In this document: positions 5,361 to 7,232 of the stretch, in pieces | Layout of the letters: every line of letters begins with the position of its first letter | How positions within the stretch are numbered: position 1 is the first letter of the stretch | Origin: an uncultured Erysipelotrichaceae bacterium | GTDB lineage: Bacteria; Bacillota_I; Bacilli_A; Erysipelotrichales; Erysipelotrichaceae | Length of the DNA stretch: 7,232 nucleotides | Assembly (NCBI GenBank): GCA_937957895.1 | Contig: CALFEZ010000037.1 | Span: forward strand, 1 to 7,232 | Direction of reading: 5' to 3' | Translations under genes and position numbers: made by a program | Notes under the pieces: model-generated | Told to the model about the DNA's origin: nothing | What the model saw: the letters and a program-made list of their open reading frames with translations, nothing else | Database searches by the model: none

Positions 5361-6065
5361 TTAGCATCGAACATATCTTCGTTTGAATCCTATCCGTCCT
5401 TTTTGAATGGCTTTTTGGATTTCTTGCTCTGCATGATGAACCCGTTTGGATCCGTTTTTAATGATCTCTACGGGTTGGATATCTTTTGATATCTGAAGAG
5501 CCTTTTCATGTAGCGGAAGATAGGAGACACCTATGGCAGCAACAAAATAGCTCATGGCAAATCGTGCTCTATCAGGTGCTTCACCAATCTTACCGGCGAC
5601 GACTTCAAGCATCTTGTCTATTTTGTCTTTGTCGAAGTAGTCATCTTTTCGGTTGCCCAACAACCAACAATAACAACTGTATCCAGCCGAAACATGCAGC
5701 TCACGATCGCTTTTGATCCAAGTGTCTGAAACTGCTTGTGCGATTTCGGATTCTGAAAGTGTAACAGCAACGATGTAATCGGAAATCATGTAAAAATAAG
5801 CGCTTTCCATCCATCGATCAAAATCATCGATGGTCATGCTTTTGGGATCTGCGATCATCCCTGCAAGGTACATGGCATCATAATTACCGGTAGCATACAA
5901 TCGTTCTGCCAACGGTTGATTGATCTTGATGGCTTTTACCAGTGGTTTCATGGCCCCGGTAGCCACTCCATAAAGGGGCTCACGTGCACCTTGTTGCATG
6001 TAGATCTTCTTGGTTCGATCCGAACCCAAAGATTCCAGTTCTTTCATTATTGATTCAAAGTCCAT
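5361..6065 (-). CDS. DNA alkylation repair protein, AlkD-like HEAT-repeat family
   Basis: 234 residues from ATG 6065 to TAA. AGGGAGG (6077-6071) lies 5 bases before this ATG; the earlier ATG at 6092 has no such site and would overlap the previous gene. Family marks are the N-terminal KELESLGSDRTKKIYMQQGA (8-27), LYGVATGAMKPLVKAI (31-46), LAERLYATGNYDAMYLAGMI (52-71) and the C-terminal GRIGFKRRYVRC (223-234). The family removes alkylated bases from DNA with a right-handed solenoid of helical repeats. In Bacillus cereus AlkD the catalytic residues are W109, D113 and R148. Here D96 in FYMISDYIV may match D113, with Tyr at the Trp position, but I cannot align this firmly. Activity as a glycosylase is therefore unproven; a DNA-binding or divergent role is possible. 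It is the last gene of a four-gene operon. Confidence 0.87.
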   Translation of the reverse strand: MDFESIMKELESLGSDRTKKIYMQQGAREPLYGVATGAMKPLVKAIKINQPLAERLYATGNYDAMYLAGMIADPKSMTIDDFDRWMESAYFYMISDYIVAVTLSESEIAQAVSDTWIKSDRELHVSAGYSCYCWLLGNRKDDYFDKDKIDKMLEVVAGKIGEAPDRARFAMSYFVAAIGVSYLPLHEKALQISKDIQPVEIIKNGSKRVHHAEQEIQKAIQKGRIGFKRRYVRC

Positions 6066-6070
6066 GTCAA

Positions 6071-6077
6071 CCTCCCT
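6071..6077 (-). promoter_or_regulatory. Ribosome binding site that sets the AlkD-like start
   Basis: AGGGAGG on the minus strand, 5 bases before ATG 6065, within the 23-base gap after the DUF4256 stop. Confidence 0.75.
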
Positions 6078-6088
6078 GAAAAATTCCA

Positions 6089-6664
6089 TCAAACAATAAT
6101 CAAGCCACGAAATCCTCTGCTTGCATAATAAGAATCTGCTCCATTGTGATAAACGAAAACCGTTTCGTATCTGCGATCACAAAAAAGGGCACCTCCACGT
6201 TTTCTGATATCTTCTGGAGTAAGTATCCAGCTCGAAGTCTTGGTGTCAAATGATCCGAGTGTTTGAAGATGCCGATATTGCTCTTCACTCAACAGCTCGA
6301 TCCCCATGGCTTTGGCCATCTCAAGTGCACTGCTTTCCGGGGCAAATTTCTTTCTGGATGTGCGTGCTTGTTGATCATAACAGGTATTTCTTCGACCCGT
6401 TGGACTTTCAGAGGCACAATCAACAAATACATATGTATCTCTATGTTGATCTATCACGACGACATCCGGTTCGCCACCGGTGATTTCCATTTGATAGATC
6501 GACCAAAGTTTTTTCGGGCTGTTTTCAAGCTTACCTAACACATCTTCCCACTTTAATCCTTGGTGTCTTATACTATTTTTGTTGAAACGATCTTTAAGAA
6601 CTTCAAGCAAAGCATCTTGTTGTTCTGATGATAACTTATCCTTCTCTTTTATTATGTCTGTCAT
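6089..6664 (-). CDS. DUF4256 family protein
   Basis: 191 residues from ATG 6664 to TGA, the usual length of DUF4256 proteins, whose function is unknown. AAAAGGA 7 bases upstream supports this start; an open frame extends back to 6784 but would overlap the previous gene by about 90 bases and adds 40 residues unlike the family. Clear family blocks are LSSEQQDALLEVLKDRFNKN (11-30), ITGGEPDVV (61-69), DCASESPTGRRNTCYD (82-97), MGIELLSEEQYRHLQ (120-134), KTSSWILTPEDIRKRGG (142-158), CDRRYETVFVYHNGA (162-176) and YYASRGFRG (179-187). Several conserved charged, Cys and His residues suggest an enzyme, but none has an assigned role. It is cytosolic, with no signal or membrane segment. It lies 29 bases after the DUF1801 gene and 23 before the AlkD-like gene, so operon membership is likely. 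Confidence 0.9.
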   Translation of the reverse strand: MTDIIKEKDKLSSEQQDALLEVLKDRFNKNSIRHQGLKWEDVLGKLENSPKKLWSIYQMEITGGEPDVVVIDQHRDTYVFVDCASESPTGRRNTCYDQQARTSRKKFAPESSALEMAKAMGIELLSEEQYRHLQTLGSFDTKTSSWILTPEDIRKRGGALFCDRRYETVFVYHNGADSYYASRGFRGLIIV

Positions 6665-6671
6665 ATCTTTA

Positions 6672-6678
6672 TCCTTTT
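6672..6678 (-). promoter_or_regulatory. Ribosome binding site that sets the DUF4256 start
   Basis: AAAAGGA on the minus strand, 7 bases before ATG 6664, just downstream of the DUF1801 stop at 6694. It favours the short start over the longer frame from 6784. Confidence 0.7.
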
Positions 6679-6693
6679 GTCTTAGACAATCCT

Positions 6694-7107
6694 TTATCGA
6701 TCTTGTAGTCTCTTTTTTTGACACCATGCTGCCATTTCTGAGATCAGTTTTATAGGTAAAGGTTCTTTGTATGGCAAATGCCATGCTCCTTTGCTGGTTT
6801 TATATTCACGCAGTTGATCGTGAAAGTGCTCTATTGCTTCAGGCCCGGGATAGATCCCGATGTGGTTTTTAAATGCAGCAAAATGGATAATGTTGTGTCG
6901 ATCCCAAAACGTCGGCATATCCCAGGATATGATCTCCTTTGTTTCAGGCAATTGTTCTTTGATTGTCTTTCGGATCATCGTGAGATACATTTGAACTTGA
7001 CTCGGTTGAGCAGCGATATAATGATCAATGGAAACTAGGGACATGTCACAAGTATGTTCCTGATGAGTGCTTTCAAATCGTTTACCACATGATGGGCATT
7101 TCCACAT
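6694..7107 (-). CDS. DUF1801 (YdhG-like) protein with N-terminal zinc knuckle
   Basis: 137 residues from ATG 7107 to TGA. Residues 1-21 (WKCPSCGKRF...HTC) form a short CxxC...HxC knuckle, with C4, C7, H18 and C20 as likely zinc ligands. Residues 27-130 are the DUF1801 domain: IDHYIAAQPSQVQMYLTMIR (27-46), ISWDMPTF (60-67), IIHFAAFKNHIGIYPGPEAI (73-92) and YKTSKGAWHLPY (102-113). The fold is known from structures and the family is sometimes called an iron chaperone (YdhG/Fra-like), but biochemical proof is thin and I assign no function. The ribosome site AAAGGG lies inside the end of the upstream gene, about 12 bases from ATG, indicating translational coupling to the DUF1905 gene 6 bases upstream. 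Confidence 0.88.
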   Translation of the reverse strand: MWKCPSCGKRFESTHQEHTCDMSLVSIDHYIAAQPSQVQMYLTMIRKTIKEQLPETKEIISWDMPTFWDRHNIIHFAAFKNHIGIYPGPEAIEHFHDQLREYKTSKGAWHLPYKEPLPIKLISEMAAWCQKKRLQDR

Positions 7108-7113
7108 GTTTTG

Positions 7114-7232
7114 TTATTCCCTTTCTATGACCGTACATGTCACCGTGTTCCCAGGTTGTTTGCCTATTTTCAAACGTATGTCTTTTCTTAGTCCAATGAT
7201 GTAACAAATCGACCCATCCGGATACTTGACTC
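7114..7232 (-). CDS. DUF1905 protein, C-terminal end only
   Basis: The last 38 codons and a TAA stop are inside the window; the start lies beyond the right edge. The readable tail is KYPDGSICYIIGLRKDI followed by RLKIGKQPGNTVTCTVIERE. This is the characteristic C-terminal part of DUF1905 proteins, small beta-barrel proteins of unknown function often found beside or fused to YdeI/OmpD-like or DUF1801 domains. Its stop is 6 bases before the DUF1801 start, so they belong to one operon whose promoter is outside this window. It is too short to judge anything else. Confidence 0.85.
   Translation of the reverse strand, partial: VKYPDGSICYIIGLRKDIRLKIGKQPGNTVTCTVIERE

Noticed and set aside
6665..6784. 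40-residue N-terminal extension of the DUF4256 protein
   Set aside because: It overlaps the DUF1801 gene by about 90 bases, lacks family similarity, and a good ribosome site points to ATG 6664.

Overview
This window looks like chromosomal DNA of a low- to moderate-GC bacterium of the Bacillota/Mycoplasmatota type, such as an Erysipelotrichia-, Haloplasma- or Acholeplasma-like lineage. The support is the AT-leaning composition, strong AGGAGG-type ribosome binding sites, Bacillota-style protein families and TTGACA/TATAAT-like promoters. TGA ends several genes and TGG encodes Trp, so the standard bacterial code fits better than the Mycoplasma code. The exact taxon cannot be read from this sequence. 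All twelve genes lie on the minus strand, so transcription runs from high to low coordinates.

Layout in transcription order. (1) 7232-5361 is a tight operon entering from outside the window: the end of a DUF1905 protein, a zinc-knuckle DUF1801 protein, a DUF4256 protein and an AlkD-like DNA alkylation repair protein. The gaps are 6, 29 and 23 bases. (2) 5344-4257 is a regulator unit: a consensus-like promoter, an AraC-type DNA-binding half (TTG start), a GyrI-like ligand-binding half separated from it by a single in-frame TAA immediately followed by ATG, and a strong intrinsic terminator. (3) 4224-3465 is an XRE-family regulator with a four-helix membrane domain, preceded by palindromes. (4) 3332-549 holds a SAM methyltransferase, a 17-cysteine DUF3795 protein, a second SAM methyltransferase and a GNAT acetyltransferase whose start lies 1 base after the methyltransferase stop. 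(5) 534-1 is a promoter and a VOC-family (glyoxalase/bleomycin-resistance fold) gene that runs off the left edge.

No RNA gene, insertion sequence, phage gene or CRISPR array was seen. No intergenic stretch exceeds 300 bases; the longest are 3214-3464 and 4125-4367. The genes do not form a recognisable pathway. They look like an accessory or stress-response set: DNA repair, small-molecule modification and ligand-sensing regulators. I found no convincing new multi-gene system. The signals most worth a second look are the AraC/GyrI regulator divided exactly at its domain junction and a strong excess of the tetranucleotide GATC, in genes and spacers alike (about 100 by hand count, against about 28 expected with equal bases).
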